From contig WWBZ02000062.1 in NCBI GenBank assembly GCA_011503125.2, positions 434,001-498,000 of the forward strand: a stretch of DNA of 64,000 nt, read 5' to 3'. A program made the translations under genes and the position numbers. Under the pieces are notes generated by a model that worked only from the letters and a program-made list of their open reading frames with translations, searched no databases and was not told where the DNA came from. Below, piece by piece: positions 24,472 to 35,917 of this stretch. The DNA comes from Botryosphaeria dothidea. Its lineage: Eukaryota; Ascomycota; Dothideomycetes; Botryosphaeriales; Botryosphaeriaceae. Every line of letters begins with the position of its first letter. Position 1 is the first letter of the stretch.

Positions 24472-25078
24472 GTATGTCTGTTTCTTCTCCAACCGAAATC
24501 ATGTTCGCGCCTACGTCTGTTGGCCCACTTCCTGGCATCTTCCATTCGCCGCTAGACTGGCTTTTTTCGTCGTATTGAACGTGTGCCGAGTCTCAGCATC
24601 ACGTCAGCTATTACGACGAATCTTCGTTCGTGTCTTTCCTGAGTGTCGCGTCTATCTCTCCCGGAACCTTTTACGTGACACCCGTACGTGTCGCGCTTTG
24701 TTTGAAATGCTTGATCACCTTTCAAAGACATCTCTTTGAGTCCAGACCAATCACACTGCATTCTCCTCTTCTTTACAAATCCACATAAACACCCGCTCCC
24801 TCTTTGTCAGAAATTTGCGATGCTAATGAACGGCTTTAGACCGATTTGACCAATTGGCTCCACCCAAGCCTTTAACCGTCTCCGAGAACACGGTCAGAAT
24901 TATCTGATTTGTGCAATTCAACAGGCTACCGTACCTGGCGGGTCGCCCTCTCCGTAGTAAGTCAGAAAGCCTCTTAATTTTTATTTTTTGGAAGCTTGCT
25001 GCTAATGACGCGCCAGGTTGGCAACCTAGCCGGTTTTACAGTTGGCACATATTTCCTAAACCCCGATATCAAATAATC

Positions 25079-27724
25079 ATGACGTCGATACCATCTACCC
25101 GCGCTCAGCTCAGCTCAAAGGTTGCGCTCCCGCACAAGAACGGCTCCCCATTTTATCTTGACAAGCCACTCGGACAAGCACCTCGCGGGGGAAGCCCTCA
25201 TTCTGAGGCAGTGGCCTCCTCTGAAGATGAGAAGGACATCGTTGTGAAAAAGCCATCGGGTGCTACCCCTATAAAGGGTGCTCAGGGCCTGCCACCTCTG
25301 CGTCGGGGCTCGTGGCTATCGGAAGTACAGTCGGGGCCAACAGCAGCCCGAAGGGCTTCTCAAGGAGGTGTTTCTATCCCCTCCAACAATTCACAACCTC
25401 CAACTCCAGGCGAACATGGTCCATGGAATACTTTGGCGCACAAGTCCTCTGCAGGAACCGTCTCGTATAGTAATCCATGGACTTCGGAGGCTCGCCGCGA
25501 GCCTCCCTCACGCCTGACAGAACTACCCCAATCTCCCTCAAACTTTTTCGCCTCCGCGCTTGGCATTGGAGACGACCTCCGCTCCCCTGGTCATGAAGGT
25601 CCTCCGGAAGAAGCTATCCATTCTAGGAAAACGATGAGGTCTCAATCGTATTCAGTCGGGCAGAGCGAGGATGTTCCACTTCAAAATGCACCCAATCGTG
25701 TGCGTGCCAGCTTTCAGGCAATGCATCAGCCTTCTCGTTCCGGTCTTCTCGGCGACTTGCATGAGGAAGAAGTGAGCAGCGGCCAAATTCCAGTCAGCAA
25801 GGCAGCGCCTGTACCTCACTCATCTGCTCTGCTTAAGCAGGCGCTCGGTGTACGTCATCGCGCCTCGAGCACCAGCGTCAACGCCGGCACGTGGTCGCCG
25901 CAACGCTCTCAGACCTTCTCTGAATCGGATTATGCTATTGATGAGGCAGATGACAACGAGTCGGAGTCCGGTGCTCACCATTCTGTCGGCATGCTCGGTA
26001 GAGGACTCGCCGACAGGCGTTTCAGTGAGATGTCTCCGCTTCGAACAGACTTCTCGCTGTCACGCGTCAACGATGGCTCACAACGGTCTGCCTGGACATC
26101 TTTCAACTTTGACCCTATTGATGAAGGTTCCCAAAGTCGACGTCACTCTTTCGCCGTTGTCACACCTCACTCTCACTCGCGCATGAACAATTCTTTCTTC
26201 TCAAGTGACGGCAACTTGGATGACGACATGAGCGCCTCACGTATCTCTCAGAACAGTCAACCAGACATCACCCGCAACCTTCACTCACCGTCGTCCCAGA
26301 TGCGTCCTCAAAGCTACAACCAAGAACGCGAATACGACCACTTCAGGTCAAACTCCGGTGACGAGGAATCTGCTATCGAGCTTGGCCAGGCTCATGACCG
26401 CGCTTTCGCGCAGTCGTACTTCTCCGGCGTTGGTCCGGCTATGCGCAGTGCTCACACCACTGTTCCAGGCATCACCGCGACGGCCCCAAGCATGGTGAAC
26501 CCATACGCGCCACCAAGCGTTGCTCGTCCCACGAAACACCTGTACATCGTCACCTTTAAATGCTCGAGATCTGACGTGTACTACATTCCTGAGAATGTGG
26601 GACTGGAAGTAAAGGCTGGCGACATGGTGATCGTGGAGGGCGATCGAGGCCAAGACCTAGGCCAAGTCACACACTGTGACGTCGCACTGGAAGACGCGAG
26701 ACAGCAGCTTAAGGAAGCTTCCGAGCAACACTTCAGATGGCTCATGATGTTCTCTCGCCACGTCCAAAACGGCAACAGCGGAGTGGCGAACCCCAACGGA
26801 ATGCTTGCTGCTTCGAATGGTGAGCAGTTTGGTAGAGAAGGTGGCATGGGTCCAAGGCCCCCACTCCAGGCTCCAATCGTCGATGAGATACGACCGAAGA
26901 TGCTCAAGCGTCTGGCCCAAGGCCACGAGATTCAGGTGCTCCGCGACAAGGAAGGGGCAGAGGCGAAGGCAAAGCGCGTTTGCCAACAAAAAGCCATTGA
27001 ACATGGTCTTACCATGGAGATTCTTGACGCCGAATACCAGCTCGACTACAAGAAGCTGACGTTCTTCTACTATGCTGACTGTTACATCAATTTCAATCAT
27101 CTCGTCACTGACCTCTTCAAGGTGTACAAGGCTCGCATCTGGATGTCGGCCGTCAACCCAGCCTCTTTTGCGACTCCATCAAATGCTCTTTCTCAGCTTC
27201 CTCCTCCCTCCAGCCTGGGTCCTGGCGCGACATCCAACGCCAACGGGAATGGGTTCGCCACTTCAATGGCAGTTGGACCGAGTTATGGTCGTGGTGCTTT
27301 CAGCGGTAAGCTCAGGCAATCACACGACTTCTGAACGTTTACTAACGCTCATTCAGCACCTCGTACTCCTGGCGGTCTCGAAGTAAACCCGAACGATGGT
27401 CAACAGGATTATGCTGAGTCCCACGGACGTCCCCTCTACAATTACACCCCATCTCCAGCAGCATTTGGCGGATTCAATCCCGTTGCACCAGCCTACGCAC
27501 CGGCTTGGATGCAGAATCCGCCCATGAATCGCTTCATGCCGTACCAGTACGGTTATGGTGGTGGACCTGGGCCCGCTCTTGGAGGCGGCTATCCTGGAAG
27601 TTATTCCCCGTTCCCCGGCCAGGATAATTCCCGCGGGGGCGATAACTCTCAACACGATACCGATCCAGACCTCTCCCGCGCGCTGGGCCAGGGTCTTTCT
27701 CTCAACCAACGTGCTGGCCCGTAA
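25079..27724 (+). CDS. PSP1 C-terminal domain protein
   Basis: Homologue of the fungal PSP1 family (yeast Psp1 was isolated as a suppressor of DNA polymerase alpha mutations); the biochemical role is unknown. Exons 25079-27305 and 27357-27724 with a 51 bp intron (GTAAGC donor, CTAAC branch); 864 residues. The ATG at 25079 (MTSIPSTRAQLSS) is preferred because the upstream part of the frame has no ATG and contains splice-like signals. Residues 1-485 are Ser/Thr/Pro-rich and disordered. The PSP1-C domain spans about 487-690: KHLYIVTFKCSRSDVYYIPE, then VIVEGDRGQDLGQVTHCDV, KRVCQQKAIEHGLTMEILDA and KKLTFFYYADCYINFNHL, ending at YKARIWM. The C-terminus is Gly/Pro/Tyr-rich, prion-like in character, suggestive of an RNA-granule context. 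Confidence 0.9.
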
Positions 27725-29057
27725 GAAAATTGGAAATGATAGACCGACAACGACATCTGCCCAGATGAACAGAGATTGAGTCGAAGACAGATTACAGTTG
27801 AAGAATTTGGGCGATGCGAGACGATAAAAGCCAAGATGACACGATCATGACTCATTGCATGCTGGAGGTTTTGCGATCTTTTTGAATTTGAGCATTGAAT
27901 TCACTGCTGGCGAAGGCATTGCGGTCTTTTGCTACATGTGTGCTCATCAACTTCCTCAAGGGGAGGTTTTTTTTTTTTGCATGCTTCTTGATTTTTGTTT
28001 CTTTCTCACACTCGTTTCAAACCTCTTAGTTCCCTATTTCTTTTACTTTGCATATTCTTTTTTTCCTCGGTACACATTTCGATAAACCACACCTACAAGG
28101 CAGGCATACGGCAAGTCATTTCGAGATGGGAAATCTAGTATGGCAGTTGGATGACGGACGGCCGTGATGGTCCACGGCAGGGTGTTTACTTAGGACTGGT
28201 CATTTCTCACTTCCTCTTCGGGCATATTCGTTGAGGTCTTTACCAAAACAGGTTAAGAATGGTTTTGAGAGATTCTTCTGTTCGGCAGGAAAAGTGATTT
28301 TTATCTCCTATCAAGTGCTATCTTCTTCCAGACTTTTCTTCTCGATCTGGTGTTCTCATTTGGAGAGACATGCTTCTCCCTTCTTTTTTTTTCTTTCCCA
28401 TCGTCTCGCCTGCTGATGATCGTGGACAACCTGAAAAAACGGACCTAGAGTGAAATACCCACTCTATTACGGAACAGATATTTTATGGATGTTTTGGAAT
28501 GGTTTTTCTTTCCCCTTATCGAGCAGCACAATACCTTGCGTTTTGTTCTCTACTTTTCGTCATCTCGAAAAAAAAAATGAACGCTGGCAGCCTATTGCGG
28601 AGGAAAGCACCTGCGGGTCGGTACTTCTTTCTCGTGTAGCTTAGCCTGGCTAAAATCCAGAACTGTGGGTCTCGAGAGCCTACGCGTAATCCGTGCTCTT
28701 TTTTCTGCTTCTTCGCGGTGGATCCAATGTGTCTTGCAAGGAGAGCAATGTGAAAGAAATTGGGCAGAAAGAGGAAGAAGGTGGCGTGTGGTTTTCCACG
28801 GGATCTTTTGTTGTATATTCTTAGATGGGCCTCATAATTTATTGGCGCTTTGGTTTCCTGAGTCTGAGGGCTTCACTATCCTTAAGACTGCGGGATCGGT
28901 GCAAGGATCAATACAATGCATGAAGGTGACTAGTGTCGAGGCAAAGGTAATTACTAGGATATGGTTGTGCTTACACATACTCTCAATGAAGGTCTGGACT
29001 CAGTTTCTACGGCTAGCGCCAAATACGACATACCCACAGAAGGCCAGATCAAAACTC

Positions 29058-29145
29058 CGTGGAAAGTCGAAGCGTTCGTCCGGATGTGGGAGTGGTTATC
29101 TTTCTTGGACACTTATATCCAGATGAATACTTCAACTCCCCACGG
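29058..29145. repeat. MITE-like element
   Basis: Left end CGTGGAAAGTCGAAGCGTTC then GTCCGGATG; right end GGACACTTATATCCAGATG then AATACTTCAACTCCCCACGG. The two ends are imperfect inverted repeats of each other, about 88 bp in all. It lies 115 bp from the next copy. Confidence 0.75.
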
Positions 29146-29260
29146 TGATACAACAATGTAAATCTCGCACTTACAAAGCTGTTGTCGGCATTCATTCGAC
29201 CATCAGCATTGTCATGCCTCGCGTGTAATATTTGGCAGGATGTGGTACTCAGGACTGCTG

Positions 29261-29341
29261 TAGGGAGTGGAATCATTCGTCCGGATAGCTTCGTCACCAC
29301 AAACACAAAACATTTGTGTCCGGACGAATGCTTTCACTCCC
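29261..29341. repeat. MITE-like element
   Basis: GGGAGTGGAATCATTCGTCC + GGA at the left (29263-29285) and TCCGGACGAATGCTTTCACT + CCC at the right (29319-29341) are near-perfect terminal inverted repeats around a ~33 bp spacer. No target-site duplication is obvious. Confidence 0.85.
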
Positions 29342-29612
29342 GACGAAGTTGACTGCGCCAAGTAAAAGTTTCGCTTTGGAACGCGCGATCCGCGGTGGCC
29401 GATGCTGGTTCCTTGTCCTCAATTGGGAAGTCGCACACCCTGCCCTTTCCTCCTGCAACTTACGACCGCAATCGCGAACCTCATCCTCGCCCACACTGCG
29501 ACACTTCGTCCCCTCATATTTGTCGCTCACAGGCGCAGAAATCTGCATCCCTCACCACAGTCGGCTTCGTTACGACCGTAAAAAATCCCATTGGCCGCCT
29601 TCCCCTCACGAG

Positions 29613-30583
29613 ATGCAGCGCGGCACCAGGAGGAGGCCTGAAGGTGAGGGATACCTGGTCACGCCTCACTCTACCTAGCTACTGATGTACTCTCAACAGA
29701 CGACAGGCGCTCGCACGCCCGCAAAGACAGCGGCGAGTCGTTGCAGAGCGCGGAGGACGACGTTCGCGCCACTACAGAAACCCAGTGAGCCGGAGGATTG
29801 CGGTATGTGCTTCTATGTCTGTAACATGACTGAGATTTGCCCACAGAGACCTACGAGATGCTGCAAGGGCGTTCGAGGAGAGCTACGCTACGGACGACGC
29901 GTACTTTGCGCAGTTCAAGATGGCAATGCAAGCGGATAGGAACGGACTGTTGAAGACCATACAGACAAAACAGCAGGAGTCGTATGTTCTGTCCACCCAC
30001 GGTCAAGTTCTACTGGATTTACTGATGCTCTCACAGAATCGACGCGGATGCGGCCTTCCTCGACCAAATTCATGGCCCGCTCGCCGACGCTCTCCGCCCA
30101 CGCATTCCCCCACGTAGCTCGAGCACGAAAGCACCGGCCATACCGACGTGCCCCATGGCTGCATCGGGTGCACGGATTTTGCAGCTATCGAAACAGCTCC
30201 TAAAAAACTACGAAGAAGCGAAAAAAGCCGTCGATGGTGAGGGTCTAAAGGGCGGACGGCTTGGAGATCGCTGGCCAGCGGACGTCGAGAAACTGCGGAA
30301 CCTGCTGGATGTTGGCTACAGGAAGGCGCAGGATGACGTGGCGACGGTCCTACAGGGCCATGGCGGCGGTGGTGGCAAGGGAGGGGACGAGCACGACGAC
30401 GGCGGCGAAGCCAAGACGGGAGGGAAGGACGCGAAGGAGACACAGGAGGCGGACGCTTTCTTCGTATCGGGCAAGGAGAAGCAGGTGGAGAGGGAGCAGT
30501 TCAACGTGACCCAGGCGCTGTTGGAGGGGGCGAGAGGCGTACGCAGGTTGAGCAGAAGTCTGCCGCCGGAATCGCTGGAGTAG
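29613..30583 (+). CDS. Unknown protein, four exons
   Basis: Exons 29613-29643, 29700-29784, 29847-29981 and 30037-30583; introns of 56, 62 and 55 bp with GT...AG ends, and phases that all agree; 265 residues. The ATG at 29613 (MQRGTRRRPE) is the last in-frame candidate. An earlier start is possible because the frame is open upstream. Exon 3 encodes an ordered helical stretch (DLRDAARAFEESYATDDAYF, then FKMAMQADRNGLLKTIQTKQQ). Exon 4 has a second helix, ILQLSKQLLKNYEEAKKAV, then a Gly/Asp/Lys-rich linker and a closing helix around FNVTQALLEGARGVRRLS. No signal peptide, membrane span or catalytic motif is seen; possibly a coiled-coil scaffold. Three consistent introns strongly support a real gene, although the function is not recognised. 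Confidence 0.72.
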
Positions 30584-31509
30584 GTTGACGGTTGGTGGTA
30601 GTGGTGGATACGCGCAACAGGATGGCGAAAAATATGGCTTAGACAGGGTTCAGCGGGCGGGAACGGGGGATGATGCCTGGGGCGGGAGATGATCGCTTCT
30701 TCGTTGCTAGATGACGGTTATGCGGCGGATGTCAATCAGGCTATAACAGCTATAGTGAAGGCGGACCGGTCAATGTGCATTCCCGCGCCCTCACAGCTGC
30801 CAACTTCTTGCGTGATCGCATGGAGCTAAAGCCCGGGTATGCGGGGCGGCTGCAGCTACGGCTACGGCTACGGCTACGATGCTGAAGCTGAGACTTCGTA
30901 AACTGCGGCGAGAGACACGCGCGCAGAGTGGCTTAAACAGAGGACGCGAATGTTTCAGCGGCCGGGGTGTGGCGGTGCCGGAGGTGGAAAGCGAAGAGAT
31001 ACGTCATGGGTGCTTCACGACGCAGTTGATACGGCGAGGGCGAAAAAGCAAGTGGATGACAGCGCGCTCTGGATCGTCCGGGGACAGGCCTCTTGCTGCA
31101 TGATCGCTGTTCTCAAGGCTGCAAGTGCGCGCGCGCCAGCTAGCCCTAACCCGCGCGCAGCCTACTCAGCAACCAATCGTGTTTACACCAGCCCGACTCG
31201 AAGCCACCCGCACCTGCGCAAGCACCGGCAGATCACGAACACCTGCCTCCCTCCGTCATCACGCTGCCCACTCCTCCTGCTTACTCGCGCACCTTCTGGT
31301 TGCTCCGCGTCGTTCTCTGCCAGCAACCCAACACAACGTCGCCGCCGCGCCATGCTGCCGGGCCTGCTTTTTTCCTAGCAACGGAGCGCAAAACACCCAT
31401 CCACCGCAGCCCAGCCCAAGCGCCCGCCAGTCAGCCTGGTTCCACAACCCCTTCCGACCACCACGACGCTGCTGCTGGGTGAGCACTACTGCTCAGCAAA
31501 CGCGCCGCC
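30584..31509. other. Intergenic / promoter of the J-domain gene
   Basis: Includes a CGGCTA hexanucleotide run at about 30854-30877 and GC-rich sequence upstream of 31510. Only chance frames on both strands. Confidence 0.5.
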
Positions 31510-34221
31510 ATGGTGAAGGCCGATCCGAAGCGCAACTACTACGCTGACCTCGAGCTCTCGCCCGACGCCGACGCTGAAGAGATCCGCAAGCAGTTCCGCA
31601 AGCTCGCCCTCAAATGGCACCCCGACAGAAACCCGGGCAGGGAGGGAGAATGTGTGCCTAGGTTTCAGGCCATCCAGGCTGCACACGAGGTTCTTGGTGA
31701 CCCGGCCGAGCGCACGCGATACGACCTCGAGCGCAGGAAGAGAGGCGGCACCGGCGCCTACACTCCAAGACAGCCTGCTCCGCGTGGAAATCCATACCAA
31801 GCTCGATCCGACTTTCCTCCCCCTCCTCGCCGCACCGGTCCGCAACGTACACAGCCTCCTCCCCCGCGTCCTGAATTCACCAATCCGTCCGCTTCGACCG
31901 GCGCCGGCCGTTATGCTAACTTCCCAAAGCCACCGCCCACTCAGAGGAGGGATAATGCGACGGGGGATCAGAAGGCCAATGTGTTCACCGCATGGCAGAG
32001 TATGAAAGGCAACAAGCCCGGCGCTCATCCTCACACTGGCCAGGCAGAATCCTCTCACCAACGGGCCAAATCGGCGTGGGAATTCGCGAATGAGCAGGCA
32101 ACGCCAGGTGTCAACCGCAGCCACAGCACGAGGACGCCCAAGAGGGGCGGCTTCGACCCTACTACACCTGGAGCGGACGAGCCTCCGGCAGCGAGCACCT
32201 CTTCATACTTCACGACCTCCAACTATGGCAGGCCCGTCCCTCCGCCTCCGCCTCCGCCTCGTGATGCAGGCACAGCCAATCCGGGTGCGGCACGTCAGCC
32301 GCCGGCAGATCCGCTAAAGCAGTTCAGAGAGCAGTTCCAGAAAGAATCGGCCTATCCCGAGGGAATGCGCACTAGAACGCCATATAACACTGCTGGCGGA
32401 GAGAAGATCTTTGTTGATCCGGTGAGGCGCTCGGCCAGCCAACGAAGCTCACCTCATAGGGAACCTGATGCAGCTCACGCCGGTGTACATGGAGCCTCGG
32501 GTGCTCGTCACCACAGTGCCAGTCCGCCCAGGAGGAAAGGCAATGCTACTCGTCCCTTCGCCATGTATAGCTCAAGTGAGGAGGATGAGCCGCCGAGGCC
32601 AAGCCAGAAGGCGCCTCCATCTGTACAACACGCAGGTGCCGGTGTCAACGGCAATGCTACTCAGAATCGTACTACCAATGGACCTGATGCCAACGTCAAC
32701 GGGGGCATGGGTCAGAAGAGCAAATCATCAATGTACGGCACTTTCTTTTCTTCAGACATCCATAACAACAGCAACCCCAAGACTCCCAACATGAAGACGG
32801 TGCCTGAAGAGTGGCCTTACTGGGCGTATCCGTCCAGCTTGCCACCGCGCCAGACTGAGAGAACTTCACGCACGTTAGCAGAAAATGTTCGAAAGCGTAG
32901 TGCTACGAACAACATCTCTCCCACTTCTCGTCGCGCTTCTCAACGTTATCGCAACTCAACTGCTGACAAGAACACCAGCTTTTCAATCCCCATCGACACG
33001 GATACTTTCTCTCCAACAGAATCTGATCAATTCAAGAGCAAGAGCACGGAAAGCATCAATACAAAGTTCTCGCCTGCAGAATGGCATGGCAAATTTGAGG
33101 GCAAGCCAGACTACTTTACAGGTCCGATGCCCGGTACAGGCAACCGTGCGAAGAAGTCGCCAAGCAGACCGCCAAGCTCGAGGAAGAACAGCACGCAGAA
33201 TTATGCATCTGGAACCGCCAATCAGATGCCTCAGCCGACCGAACAACCTGCGGCAGCGGCCCCCCCAACCGGTGCACCGCCTGCTAGTACTTCCGGACCA
33301 GTCAAGTTTTCTTCTGAAGAATGGGCCAAAACGTTCAAGGATCCAAGCTTCGTGCTTCCCGCTGAACCGCCGCCCAAGGCTGCATCTCCTACGAAGGGTC
33401 CGGCGCCGATGCGGGGCAGAAAGCAGTCGAGGGCGCGCAGTACTGGGCCTAACGTCAAGCCAAAACAAGCCAGCGTAGCCGATGCTGCTGATGACGATGA
33501 TGGCAGCGAGAGCGTTGCGAGCGCCAACGAGGCGGCTGCTACTGATGGCAGTGCTATGGACATCGATCCCACTCCACCTGCTCCGCAAACCAATGGGACC
33601 CAGCGTCCGAAGATCGTCCCCACGCCTATTTCGCAGGCGCGGGCTGCTCAGAGAGAACAGGCGCAGGCTCAAGCACAGGCTCAGGCAAGGGGTCAAGAGG
33701 AGGATGATAATACGCTTCGATTCAACGACTTCGCGAATGTCGCACCGTTCACGTCGACATCGCAGGAGGGCTTGCGCAACCTGAACGACCTTACGCAGAA
33801 CCTTCCGTTCGAATCTCGTCCAGCCGCGTCGCACCCAGTTCAGTCTGCGGAACCAGCCGCGCTCCGTCTTCCGGAAATGCCCAAGGCTCCGGAGTTGCCA
33901 CAACGTCTGACCATGAGTGTTTGGGCAGAGTATCTGCCGAAGATGGCTGCTTACGTCAGGGCGTTCCAAAGGTTTGACTCGCACATGCTTCAGCACTTTG
34001 CGGCGCGACAGCAGGAGACGGAGGCGATGGGAAGGCCGGTGGATTGGTTGGGGGCTATGGGCGACACGATGAGTGGAGGTTTCAACAGCTACATTCGCGG
34101 CGTCAAAGAGGATGAGAGGGCGCGCGCGCATTGGGACATTGGCTGGCAGAAGCACAAGGATGCGATGGAACTGTTTGGGGGCTGCAGGGCACGGGTGCTG
34201 AAAGGTGGTCTTCCGGCTTGA
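31510..34221 (+). CDS. J-domain (DnaJ/Hsp40-type) protein with long disordered body
   Basis: Co-chaperone candidate: the N-terminal J domain should stimulate an Hsp70 ATPase. Single exon, 903 residues. The J domain occupies residues about 9-76 with the invariant H37-P38-D39 (KWHPDRNPG) and helix IV ending YDLERRK. There is no Gly/Phe zinc-finger or DnaJ-C region, so this is a class III (type C) J protein. Residues 80-790 are Pro/Ser/Gln-rich and disordered, with repeated KFSPAEWHGKF / KFSSEEWAKTF-like motifs. The last ~110 residues are ordered and helical (TMSVWAEYLPKMAAYVRAFQ, then HWDIGWQKHKDAMELF), probably the client- or partner-binding part. A 511-codon antisense frame over this gene is considered a shadow. 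Confidence 0.88.
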   Translation: MVKADPKRNYYADLELSPDADAEEIRKQFRKLALKWHPDRNPGREGECVPRFQAIQAAHEVLGDPAERTRYDLERRKRGGTGAYTPRQPAPRGNPYQARSDFPPPPRRTGPQRTQPPPPRPEFTNPSASTGAGRYANFPKPPPTQRRDNATGDQKANVFTAWQSMKGNKPGAHPHTGQAESSHQRAKSAWEFANEQATPGVNRSHSTRTPKRGGFDPTTPGADEPPAASTSSYFTTSNYGRPVPPPPPPPRDAGTANPGAARQPPADPLKQFREQFQKESAYPEGMRTRTPYNTAGGEKIFVDPVRRSASQRSSPHREPDAAHAGVHGASGARHHSASPPRRKGNATRPFAMYSSSEEDEPPRPSQKAPPSVQHAGAGVNGNATQNRTTNGPDANVNGGMGQKSKSSMYGTFFSSDIHNNSNPKTPNMKTVPEEWPYWAYPSSLPPRQTERTSRTLAENVRKRSATNNISPTSRRASQRYRNSTADKNTSFSIPIDTDTFSPTESDQFKSKSTESINTKFSPAEWHGKFEGKPDYFTGPMPGTGNRAKKSPSRPPSSRKNSTQNYASGTANQMPQPTEQPAAAAPPTGAPPASTSGPVKFSSEEWAKTFKDPSFVLPAEPPPKAASPTKGPAPMRGRKQSRARSTGPNVKPKQASVADAADDDDGSESVASANEAAATDGSAMDIDPTPPAPQTNGTQRPKIVPTPISQARAAQREQAQAQAQAQARGQEEDDNTLRFNDFANVAPFTSTSQEGLRNLNDLTQNLPFESRPAASHPVQSAEPAALRLPEMPKAPELPQRLTMSVWAEYLPKMAAYVRAFQRFDSHMLQHFAARQQETEAMGRPVDWLGAMGDTMSGGFNSYIRGVKEDERARAHWDIGWQKHKDAMELFGGCRARVLKGGLPA

Positions 34222-35917
34222 ATGTGGAAGTCTGAAGCACAATTGGCGGCGGTAGTTGGCGCAGAGGGCTGTGATTTGTTTCGGGCAACAGCAGGTCATT
34301 TGAGCCCTAGGACGACGCAACGACCACCACGCACGATCGATTTGATTTGACACGACGACGAGCCACGATGGTCTTTTCTTGTAGAGCGGGCGCAGATTTC
34401 GGGCAGGAGTCTTCGATGGCGGTTGTTCTGGTTCTTTCCGACCTTGAATACCCCCTACTCTTATCTTCTTGCTGATTTCTTTTTTCTGTTTCTTCTTTCT
34501 CACCGGGCGGACTCCCACGGATACACAAAAAAGAATAAGAGCACAGTGGGCTCGAGCGGGTCAAGGTTTGGGCAAGGGGTTGGAGGCAGCAGGGGAGGTT
34601 GGGCCGTACACATTCCCGGTAGTCGGCTGTGCCAGAGTTTATTTCCGAGGAAGGGCCTGGCTATTCGATGTGGTTCTTCAATTGGGCTGCTCCTTTGCTT
34701 TGTAGGGCAAGCGAAAGCAATAAAGTAGGCAGGGTAGACGGAAATAGAGAAGTAATCTCTTATTTACAGGGGGGGCGACGGCTTTCAACAGCTAACTTCG
34801 TGGGGAGTGGAATCATTCGTCCGGACACAAGTGTTTAGGAAAAGAGTTGACATTCGCGTCCGGATGAGTGCTTCTACTTCCTACGGCAGCAGCTCTTTTT
34901 TTTTTTTTTTCCTAGGCGTTCTATGGGACCACTGTCGCATTTGGCACTAATCGTCGGCTGCAAGGCCCCTCTGTATTAATCGATTGCCGTTCTCGTGGGG
35001 TTCATCCACAAGGCCCACCAGCCACACGCAAGCGAGTCGTCAGGGCCAACGTAACGCCTCATCTCCTGAGTGCTGCACCGACACGGACGCCGGGCTCGGA
35101 TAAGTCCCCGGAGGCTTGCTTCTGTGGCGCCATGTGTTTTGCAGGCTCGGGGCGCATGACGAGACCGAGGTTAGCCCTGCTCGTAGTTTATGTGCGCCCG
35201 GATGGCAGCGGCTTTTTTCAAGACTTTATCTAAACACGTTGTGTGGCAGGCGCGACGCCCGGGCTTGGGTTTTGCGCGCGTCGTCTTTCCCCGCACGCGC
35301 TGAGTGAGAAGGGTGGCCAGTCTTTCGGCGGGAGGGCAGGGAGAAAGGCAGGATCAGCCGCGCTGAGTGGCTTGCAGACGTGGGATGCGCGGCAGGGATT
35401 TGCGGAGGGGGAGAGGCTGGCCTGCGACGCGCAATGCGGTGCAGCAACAGAGGTCTGGGCGAAACGCTCACGTCCACGGGCAAGCCATAAGCTTGTTTGT
35501 CCTGCTGCACTCCTGACTCCCGCGCTCTGCTTTTCTCCCCATCGTCCCTCGCCCCTCCGCTCCTTTCGAGAAGCTTTCTTCTGCCGTTTCATGTGCGCGT
35601 AAGGGATAGATTTCCTTCGGTCGACCATCCTCATTCGCCCTCCTTCCTGCGACGAAACAAAGGGCTCCACAATCCGGTGCACCCACACCCATCTCGTCCC
35701 AACCAACGTCAATCTCTCACAAATCAAGACCAGCCCTGGTGCAGGGCTGCCCGCCGAGTCTCCCTTCTTTTCTTCGGACCTCGTCGTCGCCCTTCTTCAA
35801 CCTCGAGCTTCTTCCTCCACCCTCTCACACCACCTGTGCTGCCAATGGCCCAGACCAGACAGCACAGGTAAATTCACCTTTAACTACTCGTCTGTCCCTA
35901 TCGTCATTGTCGCCACC
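34222..35917. other. Intergenic, one MITE-like repeat and an 8-codon uORF
   Basis: Contains the repeat copy at 34800-34886, a T14 run just after it, and the leader of the next gene. In that leader an ATG at 35845 starts MAQTRQHR and stops at 35869-35871, 46 bp before the main start. The same spot is also a possible splice donor (CAGGTAAAT). Otherwise only chance frames. Confidence 0.5.
34800..34886. repeat. MITE-like element
   Basis: Left end GTGGGGAGTGGAATCATTCG then TCCGGACACAAGTGTTT; right end GCGTCCGGATGAGTGCTTC then TACTTCCTACG. About 87 bp with imperfect terminal inverted repeats and a short A/G-rich spacer, no ORF. Confidence 0.85.

Larger units (their letters stand above)
18803..25078. 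other. 6.3 kb gene-poor region
   Basis: No gene with a recognisable domain. 22.2-23.5 kb is very GC-rich and yields long overlapping Arg/Pro/Ala-rich frames on both strands (up to 365 codons) that look like chance frames. Weak candidates inside are listed separately (19294, 20555-21120, 24237). The right part is probably the long 5' leader of the PSP1-type gene. No transposase, tRNA or repeat of the window-wide families was found here. Confidence 0.5.
27725..29612. other. Intergenic with two MITE-like repeats
   Basis: The 3' flank of the PSP1-type gene is T-rich with several poly-T runs (for example 27967-27979 and 28384-28392). Beyond it there are only chance frames until the four-exon gene. 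Two copies of the inverted-repeat family lie at 29058-29145 and 29261-29341. Confidence 0.5.

Noticed and set aside
32983..34518. 511-codon antisense frame across the J-domain gene
   Set aside because: No motif, and its sense partner is a convincing coding exon; treated as a shadow.
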